From assembly GCF_900176395.1 (NCBI RefSeq), contig NZ_FWXL01000003.1:310001-374000 (forward strand): a DNA stretch of 64,000 bases, given 5' to 3'. This DNA comes from Novosphingobium sp. B1. Lineage in GTDB: Bacteria > Pseudomonadota > Alphaproteobacteria > Sphingomonadales > Sphingomonadaceae. Below the pieces are notes generated by a model. It did not search any database, was not told the origin of the DNA, and saw only the letters and a program-made list of their open reading frames with translations. Position 1 is the first letter of the stretch. Each line of letters starts with the position of its first letter. A program made the translations under genes and the position numbers. Shown one piece after another: positions 25,599-33,471 of the stretch.

Positions 25599-26132
25599 TC
25601 AGCCCTTCCACTCACGACGATCTTCGGCCGCCCGCAACACTTCGTACGAAACCTGAAGCTTCTGGAACTGTTCCGCAGCCGCCTTGTCGTTGGGGCGAAC
25701 GTCAGGGTGGACTTCCTTGGCCTTGGCGCGCCACGCCTTTTTCACCGCATCGAAATCTGCATCGGGATCGAGGCCCAGCACTTCGAGCGCGCGCAACTCG
25801 TCACGGCTGCGGGTGCCATCGCCCGAGCCGCCCCATTCCGCCCAGGCAGCCTGCTTGAAGCCAGACGCTTCACCGCGTTCCTCGGCCTCGCGCCGTTCGG
25901 CCTCTTCCTTGTCCAGGCCTTCGAAGTAGTTCCAGCCCTGGTTGTATTCGGCGGCGTGCTGCTGGCAGAAATACCAGCGATCGGGATTGTTCGGCGATTT
26001 GGGTGCAGGACAATCGCCCTTCTGTTCGCACCCGGCACGATCGCACAGGCGAACAGGCGCAGCCTCGAAGGCTCTGCCGTAGCCGCGCCAGCGGGGAAAG
26101 CCCCAGTCAGTCGATCGAGTGTTTCGTGCCAT
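25599..26132 (-). CDS. J-domain protein with N-terminal cysteine cluster
   Basis: Protein of 177 residues. The C-terminal J domain (about 112-175) has VLGLDPDADFDAVKKAWR and the HPD motif in EVHPDVRPND, needed to stimulate a DnaK ATPase. The N-terminal part carries CDRAGCEQKGDC, and later YFCQQHAAEYNQGWNYF, whose cysteines and histidine could bind zinc. There is no G/F-rich or substrate-binding DnaJ domain, so it is a specialised co-chaperone, not DnaJ itself. This architecture is common in sphingomonads and rhizobia; the client is unknown. Confidence 0.88.
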   Translation of the reverse strand: MARNTRSTDWGFPRWRGYGRAFEAAPVRLCDRAGCEQKGDCPAPKSPNNPDRWYFCQQHAAEYNQGWNYFEGLDKEEAERREAEERGEASGFKQAAWAEWGGSGDGTRSRDELRALEVLGLDPDADFDAVKKAWRAKAKEVHPDVRPNDKAAAEQFQKLQVSYEVLRAAEDRREWKG

Positions 26133-26191
26133 CGCGGTAAGGTCAAAGCCTGATCGTGCTCATGCCGTCAAGATGGGTGTTGGAACCCAAA

Positions 26192-26227
26192 AGCAAAAGG
26201 CCCGGACAGTGCACTGGTCCGGGCCTT
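26192..26227 (-). terminator. Intrinsic terminator after pal
   Basis: An 11-bp perfect stem, AAGGCCCGGAC (26197-26207) with GTCCGGGCCTT (26217-26227), has a nine-base loop. Read on the minus strand it is followed by CCTTTTGCTT, so it ends the tol-pal transcript. Confidence 0.85.
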
Positions 26228-26246
26228 GATGCTGACGTGAGCTGCG

Positions 26247-26759
26247 TCAGTTTATCGTCACGGTGACCGCACGACGATTGCGAGCGTAGGATTCCTCGTC
26301 CGAGCCCAGCGCCAGCGGGCGCTCCTTGCCGTAGCTGACGACCGTGATGCGCGAGGGATTGACGCCAAGGCTGACCAGGTAATTCTTGGCCGAGTTGGCG
26401 CGGCGTTCGCCCAGCGCAATGTTGTAGTCACGCGTGCCACGCTCGTCGCAGTGGCCTTCGATTGTCACCGACTTGTTGGGATAGCGCGCGAGCCACGAAG
26501 CCTGGCTCTGGAGAATGCCTTGGTCGGACGCGTCGATGTTGTAGCGGTCGGTATCGAAGTTGACCGTGTCGGACATTACGGACGCGATGAAATCGGCCTG
26601 GCTGCCCGGGACCGGCCCCGCTGGCTGCGTGTTCTGCGCCGTGGTCTGCGTCGTCGTGGTCGTGCCGGGTTCGGGTGGCAGCGTTTTCGGCTTCGACGCG
26701 CAGGCGCCGAGGCTGAGCGTTGCGGCGGCAAGGCCGGCAATCAGGATCGGACGATTCAT
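26247..26759 (-). CDS. pal: Peptidoglycan-associated lipoprotein Pal
   Basis: Outer-membrane lipoprotein of 170 residues that ties the outer membrane to peptidoglycan. The lipobox LSLGAC is near residue 20; a Thr/Gln-rich linker follows; the OmpA-like domain (about 60-170) has [20 protein letters not shown] and the [14 protein letters not shown] block that grips diaminopimelate. The second ATG (26759) is preferred, since AGGAG lies seven bases before it and only two before the first ATG. It is the last gene of the Tol-Pal operon, 88 bases after tolB and before a strong terminator. Confidence 0.95.
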   Translation of the reverse strand: MNRPILIAGLAAATLSLGACASKPKTLPPEPGTTTTTQTTAQNTQPAGPVPGSQADFIASVMSDTVNFDTDRYNIDASDQGILQSQASWLARYPNKSVTIEGHCDERGTRDYNIALGERRANSAKNYLVSLGVNPSRITVVSYGKERPLALGSDEESYARNRRAVTVTIN

Positions 26760-26847
26760 GGGCATTCTCCTGTGGGAGGGGTGGGAGATGGCGGCCTATG
26801 GTGATTGTGATGCGGCCAAATGACAAGGGCGGCTTCCGCCCTCGCCG

Positions 26848-28227
26848 TCAGGGCAGGACAGGCCCCCATGCAGGGTCTGAACCATCGACCGGGGTGTTGA
26901 GTTTCCGCTCGTTGCGGCCGGTCAGGTCAACCTGCCAGATACCGGTCTTGCCACTGCCGCGCTCGGTGCGGAAGAATTGCACGATGCGGCCATTGGGCGA
27001 CCATGTCGGGGCTTCATCCTGCCAGGAATCGGTCAGGAAGCGCATGCCCTTGCCGTAGGGGTCGGTCACGGCGATGCGGAAGTTGCCGCCGATGTGGGTA
27101 AAGGCGATCTGATCGCCGCGCGGCGACCATTCCGGGGTGGCAGCGCGACCGCCGAAGAAGCTGATGCGCTTCTGGTTCGAGCCATCGGCGTCCATCACAT
27201 AGAGCTGCTGGCTGCCCGAACGATCACTTTCGAAGACGATCTTGCTGCCATCGGGCGAATAGGACCCACCGACATCGATGCCGGGGCTGTCGGTCAGCCG
27301 CGTGGATTGGCCGCCAGTTGCCGGCACGCGATAGATGTCGGTATTGCCGGCAATCGCCATCGAATAGAGGATCCACCGGCCATCAGGTGACCAGCGCGGG
27401 GCAAAGGTGGGATTGGCGCTCTGCGTAACCAGCGTCTGCTGCCCGGTGCCGATGTTGTAAACATAGATACGCGGCGCACCGTTCAGGTAGCTGAGATAGA
27501 CGATGCGGCTGTAGTCAGGAGAATAGCGCGGGGTGAGCGCGGTTGCCTGGCCATTGGTGATGAAGCGATGGTTGGCGCCGTCAGAGTCCATGATCGCCAA
27601 CTGCTTGCGGCGGCGATCCTTGGGGCCGGTTTCTGCGATATAGGCGATCTTGCTGTCGAAAAACGGGCTTTCGCCGGAGAGGCGCGAATAGACCATGTCT
27701 GCGCACTTGTGCGCGGCGCGGCGCCATTCCTCCGGCTTTACGACATAGCCCTGCCGGGCAAGCTCGCTGCCGAGCGCCACGTCATAAAGGTAGCAGCCCA
27801 CGGTCAGCTTGCCATCGTCGTTGGCCTTGACGAAACCCTGCACCAGCATCTCGGCCGAGCGCCCACGCCAGGTGTCGAAGGTCGGCGCGGCGACTTGCGG
27901 AAAGGCGACTGCGGGAAGCTGGTCGGGGCCGACCGGCTTGAACAGGCCATTGTTGCGCAAGTCATTGAACACCACGCGCGCCACGTTGCGGCCAAGCGCT
28001 TCGGTGTTGCCGCCTTCCGCAGCAGTCGCCACCGAGGCGTTGGTTGGAAATGCCGGGATGGCAATGCCAAGATCCTGCCACTCGTTCTCGTCCGAGACCG
28101 AGCCGGTTAGCCCCTCATCAGCCGGTGCCTGCGCCGCGGTCGACGAAGGCAGCGTGGTCTGCTGCGCAGCGACCAGCGCGGGCGCCGAGACAAGCCCTGC
28201 GGCAAGAACGAGGAAACGCATCTTCAT
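26848..28227 (-). CDS. tolB: Tol-Pal system beta-propeller protein TolB
   Basis: Periplasmic TolB of 459 residues, including an N-terminal signal peptide ending near APALVAA. The N-terminal domain (about 45-190) precedes a six-bladed propeller built from repeats such as PRYSPDYSRIVYLS, PRWSPDGRWILYS, SYSPDGSKIVFESD and PEWSPRGDQIAFT. TolB switches between TolA-linked and Pal-bound states during outer-membrane constriction at division. Its start overlaps the tolA stop by four bases. Confidence 0.96.
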   Translation of the reverse strand: MKMRFLVLAAGLVSAPALVAAQQTTLPSSTAAQAPADEGLTGSVSDENEWQDLGIAIPAFPTNASVATAAEGGNTEALGRNVARVVFNDLRNNGLFKPVGPDQLPAVAFPQVAAPTFDTWRGRSAEMLVQGFVKANDDGKLTVGCYLYDVALGSELARQGYVVKPEEWRRAAHKCADMVYSRLSGESPFFDSKIAYIAETGPKDRRRKQLAIMDSDGANHRFITNGQATALTPRYSPDYSRIVYLSYLNGAPRIYVYNIGTGQQTLVTQSANPTFAPRWSPDGRWILYSMAIAGNTDIYRVPATGGQSTRLTDSPGIDVGGSYSPDGSKIVFESDRSGSQQLYVMDADGSNQKRISFFGGRAATPEWSPRGDQIAFTHIGGNFRIAVTDPYGKGMRFLTDSWQDEAPTWSPNGRIVQFFRTERGSGKTGIWQVDLTGRNERKLNTPVDGSDPAWGPVLP

Positions 28228-29219
28228 TGGGACAACTTCCTGTCAAAGCGGAAGGCAGTGACGCGCTTCCAGCCGGAATAGTAGGTATCAGGCAGATCGA
28301 AGGGGGCGGCAAGCTGAACGGCGCGGATGGCCTGTTCGGCATGGCGCTTGGCCTGCGCTTCGTTGGCGGGCGTGATGCCCTGCTGATCAACCACGCGAGG
28401 GCGCCCGGCGAGACTTCCGTCCGGGTTGAGATCCCACGCAAGGATCGTCACAAGCTTGTCGGCATCCACGCCTTGCGGCGCGGCCCAGTGCGGTTTGATC
28501 TGCCGCGAGATCGCGCTGGCCAGCGATGACCGGACCTCGGGCCCGATCGTGGCGGCAGGCGCCGATTGCGCCGTGCCGGGCTTGGTCGAGCCGGGAATAC
28601 CCTTGAGGAAGTCAGAGCCAATGCGCGACCCGCCCGTGGGGGTGTCAGGCCGGCGGCGCGGGCTAGTATCGCCCGAACCGGATTTGGGCGGGGTCGTCAC
28701 GGGCTTGCTCGGCGCGGGCTTGGCTGCCGGTTGGGCTGGCGCAGGTTTGGCCGGTGCGGGCTTTGCGGGTGCGGGTTTCGGCGGGACCGGCTTTGGCGGG
28801 GTCGGCCTTGGTGGTGCGGGCCTGGGTGGAACTGGCTTGGGCTGCGGTTGCGGCCGTAGCGCAGGCTTTGGCGGTGCAGGCTTGGGTTGCGGCTGCGGTT
28901 GAGGCTGTGGCTTGGGCTGAGGCTGCGGCGGTGCCGGGACTGGCTGGGGTTGCGGCTCCGCAATTGGCTCGGGCGCCGGCTCGCCAAGTTCGGGCGCAAC
29001 GTCGGGCGCGGCCTCGGCCATGGGGTCGGGCGAGGTCGATTGCTCGGCAATCTCGTCCGAGAACGTCACTTCCATCCGCTGCGGCGGCGGCTTGACCGTC
29101 TTGCCGGGTGGGGAGAGCGAGAGAGCAACGAGCAGGCCGACGTGGGCCGCAGCCGCAATGGCCAGCCCTGCCCCTTCCTGCCTCGAAAGTCCTCCTGCGG
29201 TGGGATCGCGCATCGCCAC
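28224..29219 (-). CDS. tolA: TolA-like proline-rich energy transducer
   Basis: Protein of 331 residues with one N-terminal transmembrane helix (about 17-36), a long periplasmic linker and a C-terminal TolA/TonB-like domain (about 230-330). The linker (about 75-190) is dominated by PxPQP and KPAP repeats instead of the Ala/Lys/Glu coiled coil of E. coli TolA. It carries proton-motive energy from TolQR to TolB and Pal. The short spacing on both sides (4 bases from tolR, overlap with tolB) marks a single operon. Confidence 0.9.
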   Translation of the reverse strand: MAMRDPTAGGLSRQEGAGLAIAAAAHVGLLVALSLSPPGKTVKPPPQRMEVTFSDEIAEQSTSPDPMAEAAPDVAPELGEPAPEPIAEPQPQPVPAPPQPQPKPQPQPQPQPKPAPPKPALRPQPQPKPVPPRPAPPRPTPPKPVPPKPAPAKPAPAKPAPAQPAAKPAPSKPVTTPPKSGSGDTSPRRRPDTPTGGSRIGSDFLKGIPGSTKPGTAQSAPAATIGPEVRSSLASAISRQIKPHWAAPQGVDADKLVTILAWDLNPDGSLAGRPRVVDQQGITPANEAQAKRHAEQAIRAVQLAAPFDLPDTYYSGWKRVTAFRFDRKLSQ

Positions 29220-29223
29220 AGGC

Positions 29224-29676
29224 CTATTGCGGCGCCGATGAACTGTTGGTGACCAGCGAGATCGACTTGAACCCGGCGGCGTTCAGCTCACCCATCACCG
29301 CAGCCACCCGGCCCCAATCGAGTACGCGATCGGCACGCAAGGTTACGAGCGGTGGCTTGGTGCCGCGCTGCAGCCCGGCAAGGCGATCAGCAAGTTCGCC
29401 GGGGGCAAGCTGCTGATCGTCGAGGAACACGTTGCCCTGCGCATCGATGCTGACGGTGATCTGGTCCTGCTGCTGATCGAGCGGATCCGCCTTGCTGTCC
29501 GGCAGGTCGACCGGGACGCCCGCAGCCAGCATCGGCGCGGTGACCATGAAGATGATCAGCAGCACGAGCATGACGTCAACCAGCGGGGTGACGTTGATCT
29601 CGCTCATCGCCGCGCGACCGCCACGCCCCCTGCGACCGCGGCCGCCTCCGCCGCCCGAGCCCATCGACATCGCCAT
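29224..29676 (-). CDS. tolR: Tol-Pal system biopolymer transport protein TolR
   Basis: ExbD/TolR-family inner-membrane protein of 150 residues with one transmembrane helix (about 30-52). The motif SEINVTPLVDVMLVLLIIFMV holds the essential aspartate of the proton channel. The N-terminus is unusually rich in glycine and arginine (GSGGGGGRGRRGRGGR), a trait of alphaproteobacterial TolR. It works with TolQ as the motor of the system. Three bases separate it from tolQ. Confidence 0.96.
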   Translation of the reverse strand: MAMSMGSGGGGGRGRRGRGGRAAMSEINVTPLVDVMLVLLIIFMVTAPMLAAGVPVDLPDSKADPLDQQQDQITVSIDAQGNVFLDDQQLAPGELADRLAGLQRGTKPPLVTLRADRVLDWGRVAAVMGELNAAGFKSISLVTNSSSAPQ

Positions 29677-29679
29677 GGC

Positions 29680-30381
29680 TCAGGCCTCCAGTTCGCGGCT
29701 GAGCGTGGCGTGGAAACGATCGGCAAAGCGATAGAGGCGTGTCTCGAAGCGGTTCACGCGGTGCGAGAAGCGGTTGTAGGCGATCACCGCCGGGATGGCA
29801 GCGAACAGACCGATGGCAGTGGCGAACAGGGCCTCGGAAATGCCTGGCGCGACAACGGCAAGCGATGAATTCTGCTGTGCGCCGATGTTGAAGAAGCTGT
29901 CCATGATGCCCCACACCGTGCCGAACAGACCCACGAAGGGCGCGACCGAACCGACCGTGGCGAGGAAGTTCAGACGGCTGGCAAGCGTGTCGGCTTCGGC
30001 GACGACTGCGCCATCGAGCGCAGTATTGAGGCGCTGGCGCGTGCCTTCGCGATCAATCGCCTTGCCCGACGTGGACCTGCGCCATTCCATCAGCGCCGCG
30101 TTGACCACACGTGCCGAGGGCAGATCGCGCCCCTTGTTGTCCTTCTGGAACTGGTCGATGTCTCGCGCTTCCCAGAACTCCCTCTCGTACTTGTCGCACC
30201 CGCGCTGGATGCCGCCCATCTTCAGCGAAAAGCCGATGATGATGGTCCACGTCCATATGCTGGCAAGCACCAGGCCGATCATGACCGCCTGCACGACATA
30301 GTCGGCATCAAGGAAAAGCTGGACGGGGTTGAGCGAGGTCGGCGCGAAGGAAACGCCATTGGCAAGCATCGGGAGAATCAT
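29680..30381 (-). CDS. tolQ: Tol-Pal system motor protein TolQ
   Basis: ExbB/TolQ-family proton-channel subunit of 233 residues with three transmembrane helices, about 22-48, 140-160 and 175-200. The blocks FLATVGSVAPFVGLFGTVWGIM and EALFATAIGLFAAIPAVIAYN are the conserved pore helices. Forms a pentamer around TolR. Its ATG overlaps the ybgC stop by four bases. Confidence 0.97.
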   Translation of the reverse strand: MILPMLANGVSFAPTSLNPVQLFLDADYVVQAVMIGLVLASIWTWTIIIGFSLKMGGIQRGCDKYEREFWEARDIDQFQKDNKGRDLPSARVVNAALMEWRRSTSGKAIDREGTRQRLNTALDGAVVAEADTLASRLNFLATVGSVAPFVGLFGTVWGIMDSFFNIGAQQNSSLAVVAPGISEALFATAIGLFAAIPAVIAYNRFSHRVNRFETRLYRFADRFHATLSRELEA

Positions 30382-30854
30382 TCGGTTTCCTGTCCTTCGG
30401 GGCGATGATCGTGGTTGGGGGTTATTGTCTGGAAAGCGGCCATCCAGTCACGCGGCTGGCGACGGGGGCGACCGTTGGGCGCGACGAAGGCGACGCGCAC
30501 CCTCGCCTCGCACAGAAGCGTCTCGTTCCTGAACGCACGCTGCACGATCCGGCATGTGGCGGGCGAAAGTTCTGCGACGTGGCTGTACACCAGCACTTCG
30601 TCATCCAGCCTGGCGGGGCGAAGGTATCGCAAGTCCATCTCGCTGACGGCATAGGCGCCCTCGCCCGCTTCATGGGCGGCGCGCTGGTCTATGCCGAGCA
30701 GGCGCAGCATGTCGGACCGGGCGCGTTCGAACCAGCGCAGGTAATTGGCGTGATAGACGACGCCCGAAAGATCCGTGTCCTCGAAATAGACGCGGACAGG
30801 ATAGAGGTGGTTTGGGCCATCGAACAGGCCGGAGGGTGCAGGCGGAAAAGACAT
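30378..30854 (-). CDS. ybgC: Tol-Pal-associated acyl-CoA thioesterase YbgC
   Basis: Hot-dog-fold thioesterase of 158 residues. The signature YFEDTDLSGVVYHANYLRWFERARSD includes the catalytic aspartate in DTDLSG and the His-Ala-Asn-Tyr turn (quoted in parts: YFEDTDLSGVVYHANYL). It hydrolyses acyl-CoA or acyl-ACP at the cytoplasmic side of the envelope and is usually the first gene of the Tol-Pal operon, as here. Confidence 0.94.
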   Translation of the reverse strand: MSFPPAPSGLFDGPNHLYPVRVYFEDTDLSGVVYHANYLRWFERARSDMLRLLGIDQRAAHEAGEGAYAVSEMDLRYLRPARLDDEVLVYSHVAELSPATCRIVQRAFRNETLLCEARVRVAFVAPNGRPRRQPRDWMAAFQTITPNHDHRPEGQETE

Positions 30855-30869
30855 TCGGCGGCGACCCTA

Positions 30870-30896
30870 CCCTTGCGACGAGTCGAAGGGCAAGGG
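30870..30896. other. Hairpin between HIT gene and the tol-pal operon
   Basis: Arms CCCTTGC (30870-30876) and GCAAGGG (30890-30896) pair perfectly around a 13-base loop, 16 bases before the ybgC start. There is no T-tract on either strand. It may act in the ybgC leader or be incidental. Confidence 0.3.
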
Positions 30897-30929
30897 GTGG
30901 TTAACGGCTTGCCCCCGTGTTGAACCCTT

Positions 30930-31307
30930 TCAGCGCACCAGCATCGGGCCGAGCGGCTGCCCGGCGAAGAGGTGAACGTGCAGATGCGGCACTTCCTGAT
31001 GGCTGTCGGTTCCGGTGTTGGCGAGCAGGCGATAGCCCGGAGCAACCAGACCGAGATCGCGAGCGACCTTGCCGACCGCTCGAACGAAACCGGCGATCTC
31101 CGCTTCAGTTGCCTTTGCCGAAAAGTCGTCCCAGCACACATAGGCACCCTTCGGGATCACGAGCACGTGTGTGGGCGCCTGCGGATTTATGTCATGGAAG
31201 GCGAGTGCGAAGTCATCTTCATAGACGGTGCGATTGGGTATCTCGCCGCGCAGGATCTTCGCGAATATGTTCTGCTCGTCATAAGGCAGCGTTGCGTCAA
31301 CGGCCAT
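30930..31307 (-). CDS. HIT-family nucleotide hydrolase (HinT-like)
   Basis: Histidine-triad protein of 125 residues. The active-site motif HLHVHLFAG is near the C-terminus, and the earlier DEQNIFAKILRGEIP and FHDINPQAPTHVLVIPK blocks are typical of HinT, which hydrolyses nucleoside phosphoramidates such as AMP-lysine. The ATG at 31307 is one base after the hisE stop, so it is the last gene of the his transcript. A hisE-HIT pair is frequent in alphaproteobacteria. Confidence 0.94.
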   Translation of the reverse strand: MAVDATLPYDEQNIFAKILRGEIPNRTVYEDDFALAFHDINPQAPTHVLVIPKGAYVCWDDFSAKATEAEIAGFVRAVGKVARDLGLVAPGYRLLANTGTDSHQEVPHLHVHLFAGQPLGPMLVR

Positions 31308-31308
31308 G

Positions 31309-31632
31309 TCAGTTGCTCCTGCTGGCTTTTTCAACAATGCCCGAGGTGCCTTCGCGCCGTTCGAGCTCATCCAGGACTTCGGCCAGCGGCACATCCTTGG
31401 CCGACAGCAGCACCATCAGGTGAAAGATAAGGTCGGCCGCTTCGCCGACCAGTTCCGTGCGGTCGCCAGCCAGTGCTGCGATGACGGTCTCGGTGCCCTC
31501 TTCCCCGACCTTCTGCGCGATCTTGGCAATGCCCTTGGCGTTGAGCCTGGCCACATAGCTGGCAGATGGATCGCCCTGACGGCGCTGGGTTATCGTGGCT
31601 TCGAGCCGGGCAAGGATTTCACCGTGTTCCAT
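31309..31632 (-). CDS. hisE: Phosphoribosyl-ATP pyrophosphatase
   Basis: Enzyme of 107 residues that removes pyrophosphate from phosphoribosyl-ATP, the second step of histidine synthesis. The MazG-like motif KVGEEGTETVIAALAGD carries the metal-binding glutamates, followed by EAADLIFHLMVLL. HisI is not fused to it and is not in the window. It lies after hisF with the small PEP-CTERM gene between them and one base before the HIT gene. Confidence 0.96.
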   Translation of the reverse strand: MEHGEILARLEATITQRRQGDPSASYVARLNAKGIAKIAQKVGEEGTETVIAALAGDRTELVGEAADLIFHLMVLLSAKDVPLAEVLDELERREGTSGIVEKASRSN

Positions 31633-31697
31633 GGCATGCGCAATGGCGCGGATGGAGGGCGCTGGTCAAGCGCAACCGGAAATGTCCGGCGATGCGG

Positions 31698-31883
31698 CTA
31701 CTTGCGGCGCTTGGCGATGTGGCGGCCAACGATCAGGCCGACGAGACCGATGCCGAAAAGGGCGCCATCGGTCGGCTCGGGGATCGAGATGCCGCTCGAC
31801 TGCGCCATGGCTGGCGCTACCGTCAGCAGGGCTACGAAGAGGGAAGTTCCGATACGAAGCACAGCGCAAGCGACCTTGGACAA
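31698..31883 (-). CDS. Very short PEP-CTERM sorting-domain protein, 61 aa
   Basis: The 61-residue product consists of little more than two sorting signals. An N-terminal signal peptide (about 1-28) has basic residues, the core TSLFVALLTVAPAMA and a likely cleavage before QSSG. The C-terminus is a PEP-CTERM anchor: IPEP, then the helix GALFGIGLVGLIVG, then HIAKRRK. Only about ten residues separate the two. Exosortase systems cut such anchors after export. The start codon read here is TTG at 31883; a GTG at 31862 with AAGG upstream gives a 54-residue form. It sits between hisF and hisE on the same strand. No exosortase gene is in the window. Confidence 0.6.
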   Translation of the reverse strand: MSKVACAVLRIGTSLFVALLTVAPAMAQSSGISIPEPTDGALFGIGLVGLIVGRHIAKRRK

Positions 31884-31960
31884 TTAACACCAAGCCAATG
31901 CCAGACCTCGCGATTCGGTAAAATCCCTTATAACAGATGGTTAATGCCCCATCTTGGGAC

Positions 31961-32722
31961 TCATCCTCTTGCCGGGAGCCCCGCGGCCCGAAGCGCGGCA
32001 TGCGCTTCTGCAATCGAGTGCGTGCCAAAGTGGAAGATCGAGGCGGCGAGCACGGCGCTGGCGTGGCCCCGGGTCACGCCTTCGACAAGGTGATCGAGAC
32101 TGCCGACGCCGCCGCTGGCGATGACCGGCACCGGCACGGCATCTGCGATGGCGCGGGTCAGTTCGAGATCGTAGCCCTTTTGCGTTCCGTCGCCATCCAT
32201 CGAGGTGACCAGCAGTTCGCCTGCACCGAGCGTGGCGAGGTTGACGGCGTGTGCCAGCGCATCGATGCCGGTGGCCTTGCGTCCGCCGTGGGTGAAGATT
32301 TCCCACTTGCCCGGTTCGGTGCGGCGGGCGTCGACCGAACCGACCACGCACTGCGCACCGAACTTCTCGGCAATGTCGCGCACCAGTTCGGGCCGGGCGA
32401 CGGCGGCGGAATTGACCGCAACCTTGTCGGCACCGGCGAGGAGGAGTGCGCGCGCGTCCTCGACCGCCCTCACCCCGCCGCCCACGGTCAATGGCATGAA
32501 GCAGACCTCGGCGGTGCGCGCGACGACATCCAGCAGGGTGCCGCGGCCTTCATGGCTGGCGGAAATGTCGAGGAAGCACAGTTCGTCCGCCCCGGCCTTG
32601 TCATAGGCGCGGGCCTGCTCGACCGGATCACCGGCATCGCGCAAGTCGACGAAGTTGACGCCCTTCACCACGCGGCCATCGCGAACGTCGAGGCAGGGAA
32701 TGACGCGGACGCGGACGGTCAT
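31961..32722 (-). CDS. hisF: Imidazole glycerol phosphate synthase cyclase subunit
   Basis: TIM-barrel cyclase of 253 residues that uses ammonia from HisH to form imidazole glycerol phosphate and AICAR. The phosphate sites [12 protein letters not shown] and the catalytic aspartates in [18 protein letters not shown] and [12 protein letters not shown] are present. The ATG at 32722 lies one base after hisA. It is co-transcribed with hisA and likely with the downstream small gene. Confidence 0.97.
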   Translation of the reverse strand: MTVRVRVIPCLDVRDGRVVKGVNFVDLRDAGDPVEQARAYDKAGADELCFLDISASHEGRGTLLDVVARTAEVCFMPLTVGGGVRAVEDARALLLAGADKVAVNSAAVARPELVRDIAEKFGAQCVVGSVDARRTEPGKWEIFTHGGRKATGIDALAHAVNLATLGAGELLVTSMDGDGTQKGYDLELTRAIADAVPVPVIASGGVGSLDHLVEGVTRGHASAVLAASIFHFGTHSIAEAHAALRAAGLPARG

Positions 32723-32723
32723 G

Positions 32724-33449
32724 TCAGGCCTCGGCCATCTGGATCGCGGCCTTAAGGTCAAGGCGGCCTTCGAAAAGCGCGCGCCCCGTTATGACGCCCT
32801 CGATCCCGTCCGCCTCGTGGATCTTGAGCATGCGGATGTCGTCAATGCCCTTCACACCGCCACTGGCGATCACGGGAATATCCACCCGGCGGGCGAGTTC
32901 GACTGTGGCGTCAAGGTTCACGCCCTTGAGCAGGCCATCGCGGCCGATGTCGGTGAACAGCAGGCTGGCGACGCCCGCGTCCTCGAAGCGACGGGCGAGA
33001 TCCACGACAGAGACGTCGGACACATCGGCCCAGCCTTCGGTGGCAACCATGCCATCGCGCGCATCAACCGCGACCACGATGCCACCGGGAAACTCCTTCG
33101 CCATGTCCTTCACGAACTGCGGGTCCTTGAGTGCAGCGGTGCCCATGACGACGCGGCTGACGCCAAGATCGAACCAACCCGAAACCGCCTCGCGCGTGCG
33201 GATGCCGCCGCCGAGTTGCACATGGCCGGGGAAGGACTTGAGGATGCCTTCAACCGCCTCGCGATTCTCGGCGCGGCCCGCGAAGGAACCGTCGAGATCG
33301 ACGACGTGGAGGTACTGCGATCCGGCTGCGGCAAACAGGCTCGCCTGATGGGCGGGGTTGTCGCCGTAGACCGTGGCGCGGTCCATGTCTCCTTCGGCGA
33401 GGCGAACGACCTGGCCAGCTTTCAGGTCAATGGCGGGAAAGACGATCAT
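32724..33449 (-). CDS. hisA: Phosphoribosylformimino-AICAR-P isomerase
   Basis: TIM-barrel isomerase of 241 residues that catalyses the Amadori step of histidine synthesis. The start [17 protein letters not shown], the [11 protein letters not shown] phosphate loop and [14 protein letters not shown] with the second catalytic aspartate are all intact. The ATG at 33449 is chosen over upstream in-frame codons, which fall in a non-conserved stretch. It follows the GH130 gene after 22 bases. Confidence 0.97.
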   Translation of the reverse strand: MIVFPAIDLKAGQVVRLAEGDMDRATVYGDNPAHQASLFAAAGSQYLHVVDLDGSFAGRAENREAVEGILKSFPGHVQLGGGIRTREAVSGWFDLGVSRVVMGTAALKDPQFVKDMAKEFPGGIVVAVDARDGMVATEGWADVSDVSVVDLARRFEDAGVASLLFTDIGRDGLLKGVNLDATVELARRVDIPVIASGGVKGIDDIRMLKIHEADGIEGVITGRALFEGRLDLKAAIQMAEA

Positions 33450-33471
33450 GGACCGCGCGCCTAGCAGGCGT

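Noticed and set aside
28650..29000. Repetitive stretch as a CRISPR or minisatellite
   Set aside because: It encodes the Pro-Lys-Gln linker of TolA in frame; repeats are irregular and fully explained by coding.
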